Assembly: GCF_001544555.2 (NCBI RefSeq)
Contig: NZ_FCOK02000029.1
Span: 38,175 to 102,174 of the forward strand
Reading direction: 5' to 3'
Length of the DNA stretch: 64,000 bases
From: Caballeronia udeis
GTDB lineage: Bacteria > Pseudomonadota > Gammaproteobacteria > Burkholderiales > Burkholderiaceae
Within the stretch, counting starts at the first letter, position 1. The number at the start of each line of letters is the position of its first letter. The position numbers and the translations under genes were made by a program. This document shows, piece by piece, positions 51,889-61,190 of this stretch. The notes beneath the pieces are model-generated. The model was not told the DNA's origin. It saw only the letters and a program-made list of their open reading frames with translations, and did no database searches.

Positions 51889-52728
51889 ATGAGCATAGAA
51901 TCCACCTTCCTCCACGGCGGCAACGTCCACGCGAACGGGATCCGCCAGCACTACCTGCGCTACGGCGGCGACACCGGCGAGCGTGCCGGGCGCGACGCCG
52001 TCATCATCGTGCCGGGTATCACCAGTCCGGCCGCGACGTGGGGTTTCGTCGGCGAGCGCTTCGGTACGAGCTTCGACACCTACGTGCTCGATGTCCGCGG
52101 CCGGGGCCTGTCCTCGGCATCGGATACGCTTGACTACAGCCTCGATGCGCAGGCCGCGGACCTGATCGCGTTCGCTCGGGCAATCGGGCTCACGCGCTAT
52201 AGCGTGGTGGGTCATTCGATGGGCGCGCGCATTGGCGCGCGCGCCGCCCGCGCCCAGCCGCCGGGTCTGGCGCGGGTGGTGATGGTCGACCCGCCGGTGT
52301 CCGGTCGGGGGCGCCGTCCGTATCCGTCGCAGTTGCCTTGGTACGTCAATTCCATGCGCCTCGCGCGCGAGGGAACGGATGCAGAAGGTATGCGCCCGTT
52401 CTGTCCCACCTGGACGCATGAGCAGAGGCAACTGCGTGCCGAGTGGTTGCATACCTGCGACGAGCGCGCGGTGATCACAAGTTTCGAGGGCTTTCATTCC
52501 GACGATATTCACGTGGACCTGCCGCATATCGGCGTGCCCGTCATGCTGATGACCGCCGGACGCGGCGACGTGGTGCGCCCGGAAGATGTCGAGAAGATCC
52601 GTACGCTTGTGCCCCAGCTCGCGCATTCGCATGTTCCCGATGCCGGCCACATGATTCCGTGGGATGACGAGGAAGGTTTCTATCGCGGGTTCGGTGACTT
52701 CCTGGGCGCACCGTTGCCTCAGGCCTGA
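51889..52728 (+). CDS. picE: N-formylmaleamate deformylase (PicE/NicD)
   Basis: A 279-residue alpha/beta hydrolase. Nucleophile loop VVGHSMGAR, oxyanion region VPGITSPAATWGF, and C-terminal histidine in DAGHMIPWDDEEGF. Long segments (ANGIRQHYLRYGG, DTYVLDVRGRGLSS, PYPSQLPWYV) are those of NicD from nicotinate-degrading Pseudomonas putida. It removes formate from N-formylmaleamate, the product of the 2,5-dihydroxypyridine dioxygenase. GGAG lies before the ATG at 51889. Confidence 0.95.
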   Translation: MSIESTFLHGGNVHANGIRQHYLRYGGDTGERAGRDAVIIVPGITSPAATWGFVGERFGTSFDTYVLDVRGRGLSSASDTLDYSLDAQAADLIAFARAIGLTRYSVVGHSMGARIGARAARAQPPGLARVVMVDPPVSGRGRRPYPSQLPWYVNSMRLAREGTDAEGMRPFCPTWTHEQRQLRAEWLHTCDERAVITSFEGFHSDDIHVDLPHIGVPVMLMTAGRGDVVRPEDVEKIRTLVPQLAHSHVPDAGHMIPWDDEEGFYRGFGDFLGAPLPQA

Positions 52729-52752
52729 TGCCCATTTCTTGAGGAGACCACC

Positions 52753-53787
52753 ATGCCAGTCAGCGACTACCAGATGATCGAAGCGTGGAAGCAGGTGTTG
52801 ACGCTCTCGCGGCTCGAGGCGGGTCAAACCGTCACCATTCTCACGAGCGCGGCGACTCATCCGCAGACGCTCTCGACGGCGCTGATCGCCACGCAGTCGA
52901 TGGGCGCTATTGTCAACCGGCTGGACTTGCCGCCGGTGAACGGCGAGAAGGCGCTCAGCCGCGATTCGCTCGCGTACCTCGGCACGACGCCGCTCACGGG
53001 TAACCCCGCAGCCATTGCAGCACTCAAGGCGAGCGACCTTGTGCTGAACCTGATGACGCTGCTGTTCTCGCCCGAGCAGCTCGAGATCCTCAAGACCGGG
53101 ACCCGGATCCTGCTCGCGGTCGAGCCGCCCGAGGTGCTCACGCGGCTGGTGCCAAGTCTTGCTGACCGCGAGCGGGTATTGGCCGCACAGGCCCGTATCA
53201 ACGGGGCTCGCGAGATGCACATTGTCTCGGCGGCGGGGACGGATTTTCACTGCCCGATAGGCGAATTCGAGGCGATTGCGGAATACGGTTTCGTCGATGA
53301 ACCGGGGCGGTGGGACCACTGGCCAAGCGGCTTTGCGCTGACGTTCCCGGACGAAGGCCGTGCCTATGGGCGCATTGTGATCGACAGGGGAGACATCCTG
53401 CTGCCGCAGAAGAGCTATGTCCAGGACCGTATCGAACTGACGATTGAGAATGGTTTTGCCTCCCGCATAGAGGGCGGCATGGACGCGGACCTGCTCAAGG
53501 AATACATGGGCACCTTCAGGGACCGCGAGGCTTACGCCATCTCGCACATCGGCTGGGGGCTGCAGCCGCGCGCGCACTGGTCGACGCTGGGCTTATACGA
53601 TCGCGAGGCGACTATCGGCATGGACGCGCGTGCGTTCGAAGGCAACTTCCTGTTTTCCCTGGGACCGAACAACGAAGCGGGCGGCAAACGCACGACGGCC
53701 TGTCATATTGATATCCCGCTGCGTCACTGCGACGTGTTCCTTGATGATGAAGCCGTGGTGCGCGACGGCCGCGTGCTGGATAAGTGA
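52753..53787 (+). CDS. picD: 2,5-Dihydroxypyridine 5,6-dioxygenase (PicD/NicX)
   Basis: A 344-residue Fe(II) dioxygenase on an aminopeptidase-like fold. Candidate iron ligands lie in SHIGWGLQPRAHW and CHIDIPLRHCDVF (the His-x-Asp pair). It opens the ring of 2,5-dihydroxypyridine to N-formylmaleamate. GAGGAG precedes the ATG. It starts 24 bp after picE and ends 9 bp before picF, in the order of the nic/pic lower pathway. Confidence 0.95.
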   Translation: MPVSDYQMIEAWKQVLTLSRLEAGQTVTILTSAATHPQTLSTALIATQSMGAIVNRLDLPPVNGEKALSRDSLAYLGTTPLTGNPAAIAALKASDLVLNLMTLLFSPEQLEILKTGTRILLAVEPPEVLTRLVPSLADRERVLAAQARINGAREMHIVSAAGTDFHCPIGEFEAIAEYGFVDEPGRWDHWPSGFALTFPDEGRAYGRIVIDRGDILLPQKSYVQDRIELTIENGFASRIEGGMDADLLKEYMGTFRDREAYAISHIGWGLQPRAHWSTLGLYDREATIGMDARAFEGNFLFSLGPNNEAGGKRTTACHIDIPLRHCDVFLDDEAVVRDGRVLDK

Positions 53788-53796
53788 GGAATCAGC

Positions 53797-54420
53797 ATGT
53801 CCAATGAACTTGATACCTATCAGCGCCAGAGCTTCGGTTCGGCGCTGGAACCGAAGGCGCCCGCAGGGCTGCTCATCGTTGACTTCGTCAATGGTTTCGC
53901 GGACCCCGAGGTATTTGGCGGGGGTAACATCGCGCCGGCCATCGAGCGCACCGTCGCACTGCTGGCGCACGCGCGTGAACGCGGTTGGCCCGTCGCCCAC
54001 ACGCGCATTGTGTTCTCCGACGATGATGCCGACGAAAATATCTTCACGCTGAAGGTGCCGGGCCTGCTCGCGCTCAAGGAGCATGCACACAACAGTGCAA
54101 TCGTGCCGCAACTCACGCCGCGTGATGGTGAATTGGTGGTGCGCAAGACCGTGCCGTCGGCGTTCTTTGGTACGTCACTGGCCGCGTGGCTTGCGCTACG
54201 TGGCGTGCAGACGCTGGTGGTTGCCGGGGCGGTGACAAGCGGCTGCGTGCGCTCGAGCGTGGTGGACGCCATGCAGTATGGCTTCCGTCCGTTCGTGCTT
54301 TCCGACTGCGTTGGTGACCGCGCTATCGCGCCTCACGACGCCAACCTGTTCGACATGGCACAGAAGTACGCCGCCGTCATGACCCGCGACGAAGCATTGG
54401 AAGTACTCGGAGATATGTAG
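53797..54420 (+). CDS. picF: Maleamate amidohydrolase (PicF/NicF), isochorismatase family
   Basis: A 207-residue cysteine hydrolase. The triad is visible: Asp in LLIVDFVNGF, Lys in VVRKTVPSAFFGT and Cys in GAVTSGCVRSS. It hydrolyses maleamate to maleate and ammonium, which feeds picG. GAGG precedes the ATG. It closes the picC-G-E-D-F unit; a transporter gene follows after 70 bp. Confidence 0.95.
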   Translation: MSNELDTYQRQSFGSALEPKAPAGLLIVDFVNGFADPEVFGGGNIAPAIERTVALLAHARERGWPVAHTRIVFSDDDADENIFTLKVPGLLALKEHAHNSAIVPQLTPRDGELVVRKTVPSAFFGTSLAAWLALRGVQTLVVAGAVTSGCVRSSVVDAMQYGFRPFVLSDCVGDRAIAPHDANLFDMAQKYAAVMTRDEALEVLGDM

Positions 54421-54490
54421 CAAGCGTTAAGCCAGTCAATAAGTATGACTGAATTAAACCGTGGTGATAACCGTGCCGCCAGGAGTGAGA

Positions 54491-56085
54491 ATGGACATCT
54501 CGACGTCGGAGCCATCGCGGCGCACGGTCACGCGCCACGAATTGACGCTTATCGTCGCGTCATCATTCGGGGCGTTGCTCGAATGGTACGATTTTTATAT
54601 CTATGCGGCGCTGGCTGGAACATTCAGCACGCTTTTCTTTCCCAGCGGTAATGAGACCACGGCGCTACTCGCCAGTCTCGCCACCTTCGGCGCCGGATTC
54701 CTGGTACGGCCGCTCGGCGCTTTGTTCTTCGGCCGTCTGGGCGACAGGATCGGCCGGAAATATACCTTCATGGCGACCATCGTCCTGATGGGTGTCGCTA
54801 CGGTTGGTGTCGGGTTGCTGCCGTCGTTCGCCAAGATCGGCATGCTGGCGCCGCTGTTGCTTGTATGCCTGCGGTTATTGCAGGGTTTTGCATTGGGAGG
54901 CGAAACGGGCGGAGCGGCTACGTACCTCGCGGAACATTCTCCCGCAGGCCGCCGTGGTTTATACACAAGCTCGCTGCAAACAACTGCGACGCTTGGTTTG
55001 CTCTCATCCATTGCGGTAGTCAGCGCGAGCCGACGCGCGATGGATAGCGCATCATTCCAGGATTGGGGCTGGCGCCTGCCGTTTCTCATTTCCATCGTAT
55101 TACTGATTATCTCTGTCTACCTGAGAACGAAGCTGGCGGAGTCTCCGACCTTTCAAGGGATGAAACAGGCGGGAAAACTGTCCAAAGCTCCGATCAGCGA
55201 GAGCTTCGGCAAGTGGAAAAATCTCAAGTACGTGCTTATCATGCTGTTCAGCACAGCGTCCGGGGTGGGCGTTGTGTTCGGGACCGGCCACTTCTATTCG
55301 ATGGTGTTCCTGCAGAACACGTTAAAAGTCGCACCTGACACGGTGAATCTTTACCTGGCTATCGCGCTGGTATGCGTCTTTCCGTTCTATCTGGTATTCG
55401 GCTGGCTTTCGGACCGCATCGGGCGCAAGTGGATCATGATGACCGCCTGCCTGTTGCTCGCCCTGACCACCCAGCCCATCTTTCACGCGCTGACGCATTA
55501 CGCCAACCCAAGACTGGAGATGTTCCAGAAAACCTCGCCGGTAACCGTTCATGCGGACGACTGTCACTTTTCCCTGTTCGCTGCGCCAAAGACCGAATGC
55601 GACCGCATCCGGTCGTTCCTGAGTGCGTCGGGGGTCTCGTACAGGCACGTGCCGTTGCAGGCAGGGCAGTCGACAACAACCACCATTGGCGGTGCGACGG
55701 TGCACGGCAGCGACCGGGGGATCTGGAGCGTGTGCTGCTGGCCGCGGGCTGGGTGCGGCACGCGGACCCGTCGCAGATCAACGCGCCTGCGGTGGTCTTT
55801 CTGATGTGGTTGCTGATCGTCTATCTCGCCATGGTCTACGGCCCGATGGCGGCATTCATGGTCGAGCTCTTTCCCGCTCGGATTCGCTACACTTCGCTGT
55901 CACTTCCGTTCCATCTCGGATCGGGCTGGTTCGGCGGGATGTTGCCGTTCGTGGTCTCCGCGATGGCCGTCGAAAGCGGGAACGTCTATTTCGGCCTGTG
56001 GTACCCGATCGTGATTGCAGGGGTGTCGCTGGTAGTCGGCGTGCTCTTCGTTCCCGAAACATTCCGCCGGGATGTCTCGCAGTGA
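54491..56085 (+). pseudogene. MHS-family (MFS) transporter with a single-base frameshift
   Basis: Two frames join into one MHS transporter of about 531 residues. The first (54491 to about 55720) has the family start LIVASSFGALLEWYDFYIYAALAG, GRLGDRIGRKYTF and the segment GWLSDRIGRKW. The second continues with LERVLLAAGW, AMVYGPMAAFMVELFPARIRYTSLS and LFVPETFRR, ending at 56085. The break lies at a run of five G at 55716-55720: one more G would restore HGSDRGDLERVLLAAGW. This is a recent mutation or a sequencing error. AGGAGTGAGA precedes the ATG at 54491. The insert near residue 350 (VHADDCHFSL) is seen in related transporters. By position it would import picolinate or a pathway intermediate. 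Confidence 0.85.
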
Positions 56086-56117
56086 AACAGGTTTAGCGAT
56101 GAAACCACGCCGGCTCT

Positions 56118-56624
56118 TCAGTCGAAGTGCTTGAGCAACGTGCGGCCGTACTGATTGTTGCCTTCGACCAGTTGCATCATCATGCGGACGAATTCAACGC
56201 GCTCTTCGGGAGCCAGCGGCGCCAGGAACCGAACCTGCGCGTCGCGCATGCTCTCGTACATTTCGTTCATCACACGTCGGCCCTTGACGCTGATGTTTGC
56301 AATTTTCTGGCGTCCGTCATCAGGACTGGGTTCGCGCTTGACCAGCCCGCGCTCTTCGAGGCGCCGGAGAACGTCCGCCATGGTAGTGCGGTCGACGCCG
56401 ACTTCTGCACACAGCGACGTCTGGTCGAGCCCGGGGCGCTCGCTCAGCGTCGTCAGCAAGCCATATTGAACCGGAGTGATTGCAAAGTCCTTGCAGCTTT
56501 CGAAGAACAGCGCGACATGGATCTGATTGAGACGCCGGATCAGGAAGCCCGGGCGCTGCCATAAGTGACCGGTCTCGATCGTCGGATTCGAGACGGCAGC
56601 TTTCTTCTCCGTAACTGTGCCCAT
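56118..56624 (-). CDS. picR: MarR-family repressor of the pic cluster (PicR/NicR-like)
   Basis: A 168-residue winged-helix regulator with the core ITPVQYGLLTTLSERPGLDQTSLCAEVGVDRTTMADVLRRLEERGLVKR, DDGRQKIANIS in the wing, and helical dimerisation ends. It sits between the two transporter genes on the opposite strand. I recall that PicR of A. faecalis binds a TCAG-N4-CT motif and is released by 6-hydroxypicolinate. TCAG-N4-CTGA sites stand before each major unit here, including two upstream of this gene, which suggests autoregulation. ATG at 56624 with GGAAAGG 6 nt upstream; a TTG at 56639 is less likely. Confidence 0.9.
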   Translation of the reverse strand: MGTVTEKKAAVSNPTIETGHLWQRPGFLIRRLNQIHVALFFESCKDFAITPVQYGLLTTLSERPGLDQTSLCAEVGVDRTTMADVLRRLEERGLVKREPSPDDGRQKIANISVKGRRVMNEMYESMRDAQVRFLAPLAPEERVEFVRMMMQLVEGNNQYGRTLLKHFD

Positions 56625-56639
56625 ATTCATCCTTTCCAA

Positions 56640-57018
56640 TAAATCCTGTCGTTCAGGTCAAGTGTAACTCGCACTTGCATGATGCCGTGAAGCTCCGAGC
56701 GAGTGAGATTGTTTCGTTAGCTTCTGGTCCGTGCAACCTTTAGGGGAACCCCTGTTGCAATCGGTTTTTTTTCCGGATAAAAAGTTATCTGTCAGTGCGC
56801 TGATGATTTTACAGCCAAGTTGCCGGACCGTCGTCGAAGACAGGTTTTCCCTCTCAGCTTAAGAGTTAACTTAAGAAGCGTCACGCAAGGATATCGGCCA
56901 GCGTGCTCGTCAGCGACTGAACCTATATCAATTTCGTCAGTATGCTGATAAGTTCGAGGACGGCAGATTTGCCAGGCGTGAACTTTCACTTTGAAGTTTC
57001 ACTTGTTTGGAGCCAACA
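56640..57018. promoter_or_regulatory. Divergent control region of picR and the second transporter, with two operators
   Basis: TCAGTGCGCTGA at 56792-56803 (nearer picR) and TCAGTATGCTGA at 56937-56948 (nearer the transporter) are both TCAG-N4-CTGA. A weaker TCAG-N3-CTGA lies at 56910-56920. The region is AT-rich, with a run of eight T at 56765-56772 and two CTTAAG palindromes 12 bp apart near 56858-56875. No gene. Confidence 0.75.
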
Positions 57019-58344
57019 ATGAGTACTACACCTGCCAGATCGAATGAGGCGGCCCTGGGGCCGCAGTCGATGTCCTGGAGCGATGTCAAGACGCTGGGTC
57101 TCGCCTCGCTGGGCGGGGCGCTTGAGTACTACGATTTCATCGTCGCCGTATTCTTTACCAAGCTGCTGGCCACCGTGTTCTTTCCCCCGCACACACCGGA
57201 GTGGCTTGCTCAGCTCGAGGTGTTCTGTATCTTCGCCGCGGGCTATCTCGTTCGTCCGATCGGGGGGATCTTTTTCGCTCACTTCGGCGACAAGATTGGC
57301 CGCAAGAAGATGTTCGCGCTCAGCCTGTTCCTGATGGCGTTTCCTACGCTGCTGATCGGCCTGCTGCCCAGTTATGAAATGCTCGGAATGGTCGCGCCGC
57401 TGCTGTTCCTGCTATGTCGGATTCTTCAGGGTCTTTCAGTGGGCGGTGAAGTGCCGGGCGCGTGGATCTTCTGCTCGGAACACGTCCGGCGTGACCGCGT
57501 GGGTCTTGCGTGTGGCCTCCTGATGTCGGGGCTTTGCACCGGCATCCTGCTTGGCGCGTTGAGCGCAAAGTTCCTGATGGGCAACCTCGACGCCGACAGC
57601 CTGAAGAGCTGGGGCTGGCGTATGCCGTTTATTGCCGGCGGGGTCTTTGGGCTGATCTCCGTGTACCTGCGCCGCTACCTGCACGAAACGCCTGTCTTCG
57701 AGGCCTTGCGTGCCAAGCGTGCTGCCGACCCGCGTTTGCCGCTGTCCGTCGTGCTCAGGCATCACCGGGGTGCGATTGCTGTATCGCTGCTGGCCACGTG
57801 GGTCTTCTCCGGGATCTTCGTGCTCTACTTCCTGTACACGCCAACCTTCCTGCAATCGCAGTTTCACTACGAGGGAAAAGCGGTCTTCACGAACAACTCG
57901 TGGTCGATCTTCGGGCTGATCATAGGTAGCACGGTCGCAGGCTGGGCTGCAGACAAGATTGGCGGTGGCCGCGCGTACGCACTGGGCAGCGTGGCGATGC
58001 TGGCGGTGACAAGCGCCTTCTACTTCGCACTGAGTTCCGGAAGCAGCGCTGTGTGGCCGCTCTATATTGCAGGGGGATTCCTGATCGGCACCATCACGCT
58101 CGGACCGTACATCATTGTCAAGAGCTTCCCGCCTGAAGTCCGCTTCACGGGCTTTGCGCTGTCGTATAACACCGCTTACGCGATCTTCGGCGGCACCGCG
58201 CCTGCCGTTGCTTCGTATATGGTGGGCCGTCAGGGAATCGTCATGGCGCCGGCCTGGTATATCGCCGGACTGTGCGTGCTTGGTGTCGTCATCGGTCTCT
58301 GCTGGCGCGCTCCGGTGCATGCGGATGTTGCCGCGTCGCGTTGA
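57019..58344 (+). CDS. MHS-family (MFS) transporter, intact
   Basis: A 441-residue 12-helix transporter of the metabolite:H+ symporter family, with LGGALEYYDFIVAVFFTKLL at the start, GDKIGRKKMFALSLF between helices 2 and 3, and PPEVRFTGFALSYNTAYAIFGG late. GGAG lies 8 nt before the ATG at 57019. It has its own operator. It probably imports picolinate or a related pyridine carboxylate. Being intact, it may compensate for the frameshifted transporter upstream. Confidence 0.92.
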   Translation: MSTTPARSNEAALGPQSMSWSDVKTLGLASLGGALEYYDFIVAVFFTKLLATVFFPPHTPEWLAQLEVFCIFAAGYLVRPIGGIFFAHFGDKIGRKKMFALSLFLMAFPTLLIGLLPSYEMLGMVAPLLFLLCRILQGLSVGGEVPGAWIFCSEHVRRDRVGLACGLLMSGLCTGILLGALSAKFLMGNLDADSLKSWGWRMPFIAGGVFGLISVYLRRYLHETPVFEALRAKRAADPRLPLSVVLRHHRGAIAVSLLATWVFSGIFVLYFLYTPTFLQSQFHYEGKAVFTNNSWSIFGLIIGSTVAGWAADKIGGGRAYALGSVAMLAVTSAFYFALSSGSSAVWPLYIAGGFLIGTITLGPYIIVKSFPPEVRFTGFALSYNTAYAIFGGTAPAVASYMVGRQGIVMAPAWYIAGLCVLGVVIGLCWRAPVHADVAASR

Positions 58345-58897
58345 ATAGCATTGCACCTTGATGTGCCGAGAAACCGTGCGTTGTGGCTGGACGGTGCGCG
58401 CGGCTTCTCACCGTGGTCAAGACGTGAGGATGCCGCCACGTCCGGCAGAGCTGCGCGGACAGTCCCACACCTTCCGGGTGACGGTCAGGTTTCCGGCCGT
58501 CAAAAAGAGGATTCGTACGGAGGTTTTCGATCCTGATCCTCTCCCATCCCTCCGCCCGATTGTCTGGTTGAAGAACGGCTGGTCAATCAGCAGTCTGTTG
58601 CTTCCCGCACATAGCGCGGCAAGACCAAGGTTCCTCAGCGCAAACAAACAGGTGCTATAGAGCAGTTGGCTTTGCCGGCAAGACCGCATCAGAAGCGGGA
58701 GGGCACTATTCGACCGCTCTACGTACGCCAGCCTACGTTGATTAATTAAAAAGCTCATTAGTATTCGGGCGACGTAAAGACATTCGTTCTCCCGAGGACC
58801 CGGCGACGTACCTAGCAGCTAATGATCTGACGTATCGATCGACACCGTTGCCCGATCCCCTGACTGCTCAAAAAACTAACGATGGTGGCAAATAAAG
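58345..58897. other. Intergenic region, nothing recognised
   Basis: 553 bp after the transporter. Short frames exist on both strands (one of 113 codons at 58417-58758 on the minus strand), but none has a ribosome site or recognisable content. The end is AT-richer and may carry the promoter of the next gene. Confidence 0.5.
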
Positions 58898-60259
58898 ATG
58901 TCGATGCGACGATTCTCGATAAAGATGCCAGACGCCACCAGCCTGGTGAGCATAGGCCTTGTTCTCAACCTGTTCCTGATGCGTCCGACAGCGCTTGGCG
59001 AGGCCTACACGCCGCTAGGCATGGCGCTGGCGCTACCTCTTGTCGGCCTGCACTTGCTGCACAACTTCAAGAGAACTCGCTACTCCAATTCCGCCATTCG
59101 CTGGGACATCGCTACTCTGCTTACGTTGCTGGGTCTTTACTGGCTGTACATCTGTCCGATCTCAATCTTCTTCGAGAAGTCACAACTCGACTGGGTGCTC
59201 AAGGAGTTCATTACCAGTGGGATAATCGTGCTGGCTTACGGCGCGTTTCTCATCGATGTGGACGCTAATCGCAAGTTCTTCAGGACCTTGTGCACCGTCA
59301 TCGCGCTACTCGGACTTTCCAGCGTCATCACCGTCGCGCTGTCTGCCATACTCGGTGGCAAGGAGTCGTTGTTCTTGTTCTCGGTTGACGTCAAGGGCTA
59401 TACCGAAGCCACGCTGCATCAACAGACCTCGACCGGCGCCGTCTACTTCCCGTTTTCCATGCTGTACGGCGACTATGTTTCGGGCGCCGTGAAGCTCGAC
59501 CGTTATTGCGCATTCTTCCGGGAAGCCGGGATTTATCAAGGGGTGGCGTGCTTCTGCCTGGCCTATGAGGCCTTTACGCGGCGCTCGAAAGTTGTCATGT
59601 TCGGTCTTGCAGGCGGAACGATCTGCGCGTTCTCGTCGCTGGGTGTCGCCTTGCTTGCAATGACCATGGGCTCCATTTTCCTGTTCTCGGGCACGCGCGT
59701 TCGCGCCTGGCGTGTCGTGCTGACGGCGGCGATGATTGCTCTCGTTTATCCCGTCTCCATGTACACACCTTATATTGGCCTGGAAGACAAGGCGGTCACA
59801 CACGGCTCCTCTCTGTCCGACCGCTCCATGTCGATTGAACGAGGTCTTGAAGATGTGCGCCGTAATCCGCTTGGCAATGGCCTCTACTCCAGCCTTGGCA
59901 GGAATGACGGCATTTGCCTGCTCGCGGAACTCGGGATGATCGGGCTGTTCGGGTTCATCTGCAAGGTGCTCCTGCTTTCCGGTTTCAGGCTGGGACCCGG
60001 CCGGGACTGGAAGAAGATCGCAGCATGCGCACCGTTATTGATAACCGCGCTGGTCTCGCAACCTATTGCAGGCGCGCCGATGATGTATGTGATTGGCATG
60101 GCGTTCGTGCCGCGAATGATTCGGCGCAGATTCGAGGCACACGGCCATATGATCGGACAACGTGGTTTCCACGAATCGGGCAATGCATTCATGCCGCAGG
60201 CTATAACGAATCACCCGGTTGAGTGCCCGCTACCGGGGCCGCGGATCGGGAACGCCTGA
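58898..60259 (+). CDS. Polytopic membrane protein resembling O-antigen ligase / polysaccharide polymerase
   Basis: A 453-residue protein with about ten hydrophobic segments and one large periplasmic loop (about 160-205) that contains Arg and Tyr. Later comes SLSDRSMSIERGLEDVRRNPLGNGLY, which recalls the R-x3-W/L...NPLGxG signature of WaaL/Wzy proteins. It is an orphan, as no glycosyltransferase or export genes are near. The C-terminus after residue 415 is hydrophilic and rich in Gly and His. Weak ribosome site; ATG at 58898. Confidence 0.65.
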   Translation: MSMRRFSIKMPDATSLVSIGLVLNLFLMRPTALGEAYTPLGMALALPLVGLHLLHNFKRTRYSNSAIRWDIATLLTLLGLYWLYICPISIFFEKSQLDWVLKEFITSGIIVLAYGAFLIDVDANRKFFRTLCTVIALLGLSSVITVALSAILGGKESLFLFSVDVKGYTEATLHQQTSTGAVYFPFSMLYGDYVSGAVKLDRYCAFFREAGIYQGVACFCLAYEAFTRRSKVVMFGLAGGTICAFSSLGVALLAMTMGSIFLFSGTRVRAWRVVLTAAMIALVYPVSMYTPYIGLEDKAVTHGSSLSDRSMSIERGLEDVRRNPLGNGLYSSLGRNDGICLLAELGMIGLFGFICKVLLLSGFRLGPGRDWKKIAACAPLLITALVSQPIAGAPMMYVIGMAFVPRMIRRRFEAHGHMIGQRGFHESGNAFMPQAITNHPVECPLPGPRIGNA

Positions 60260-60327
60260 GCCGGTTTGTTGCCGGCTTACGTCCTGGTCAACCGGGTGGT
60301 CGACGTCGAGTCGCTACTCGCGCGGGT

Positions 60328-61035
60328 CTACTGAGGTGTGCCCGGAACATCGTATTGCACGACGATCACCACACGACGGTTGGCTGCGCGGGCATAGGCG
60401 TCGTCTCCGATCACAGCGGGGATGTTGTCCGCGCGACCAATAGCCGCGAGCCGGTGTGGTTCAATGCCCCGATCGACCAGGAACCGGACGAGCGAGCCGG
60501 CTCTCGCGGAGGAAAGCTCCCAATTGGACTCGTATTTCGCCGTGGATATGGGCACGGAATCGGTGTGTCCTTCCACCAGGATCTGCTGTGCCGAATGCTC
60601 CTTGAGCGCCGTCGCCACCTGATCCAGCACTGCGTCTGAATCCTGCATCAAATGGGCTTCACCCGAGCGAAAGAGTATCTTCGCATTGATTTCTATTTCG
60701 ACACCGCGCGCGGTTTCGTGAACGAGGATTTCCTGCTTGTCGCGCAGTACCTTTAAAGCCGCGATCAATTCTCGCCTGGACGCCTGGACCTGTTTGAGCG
60801 CCGCAGTCCGGGACGCTTGAACATGGGTGTCGCTTGCGCCTTGCTTCTCGACGGGTGTAAGCGTGAGACTTTTACTTTCGGTTTCCCGATGCTGGGCCAA
60901 CTGCATTGCGTACAGCGCGATGAATAGCACCATCAGGGTGGTCACGAAATCCGAGTACGATATCAACCATCGTTCGGCGAGTATCTCGGCGTCGTCGTCG
61001 AACTTGGGATTAGGCTTGGTCGTGACTGAGGACAT
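60328..61035 (-). CDS. MotB-like stator protein with OmpA peptidoglycan-binding domain
   Basis: A 235-residue protein. One transmembrane helix (about 23-45, WLISYSDFVTTLMVLFIALYAM) carries the proton-binding Asp29, equal to MotB Asp32. A periplasmic coiled region (about 55-115) follows, then an OmpA/MotB domain (about 120-230) with LVEGHTDSVP and NWELSSARAGSLVRFLVDRGI. It lies 155 bp downstream of the MotA-like gene and belongs to the same unit. Flagellar MotB, MotD and non-flagellar MotB-like proteins all share these features. No flagellar or chemotaxis genes are in the window. Confidence 0.9.
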   Translation of the reverse strand: MSSVTTKPNPKFDDDAEILAERWLISYSDFVTTLMVLFIALYAMQLAQHRETESKSLTLTPVEKQGASDTHVQASRTAALKQVQASRRELIAALKVLRDKQEILVHETARGVEIEINAKILFRSGEAHLMQDSDAVLDQVATALKEHSAQQILVEGHTDSVPISTAKYESNWELSSARAGSLVRFLVDRGIEPHRLAAIGRADNIPAVIGDDAYARAANRRVVIVVQYDVPGTPQ

Positions 61036-61190
61036 GATCTTCAGATAGAAAGTGGCGTGGGTGAAGCGACCTGGCTCACGTGTTTCGGCGAATCACTGTT
61101 TCACCAAATCATGAGGAATCCTTGGTGAATGTCAGGAAAGGTAGGCAGCCGCCGGAACCCGATCGTTGACTTCGCTTATCGCATGAGCCT

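Noticed and set aside
51793..53577. Long minus-strand frame of 594 codons across picE and picD
   Set aside because: Antisense to NicD- and NicX-like genes with full motifs; it carries no domain of its own.
54431..54450. AGTCA-N7-TGACT dyad between picF and the transporter as a further PicR operator
   Set aside because: It does not match TCAG-N4-CTGA. It may be chance or a site for something else.
58417..58758. 113-codon minus-strand frame
   Set aside because: No ribosome site, no recognisable motif, and codon use looks random.
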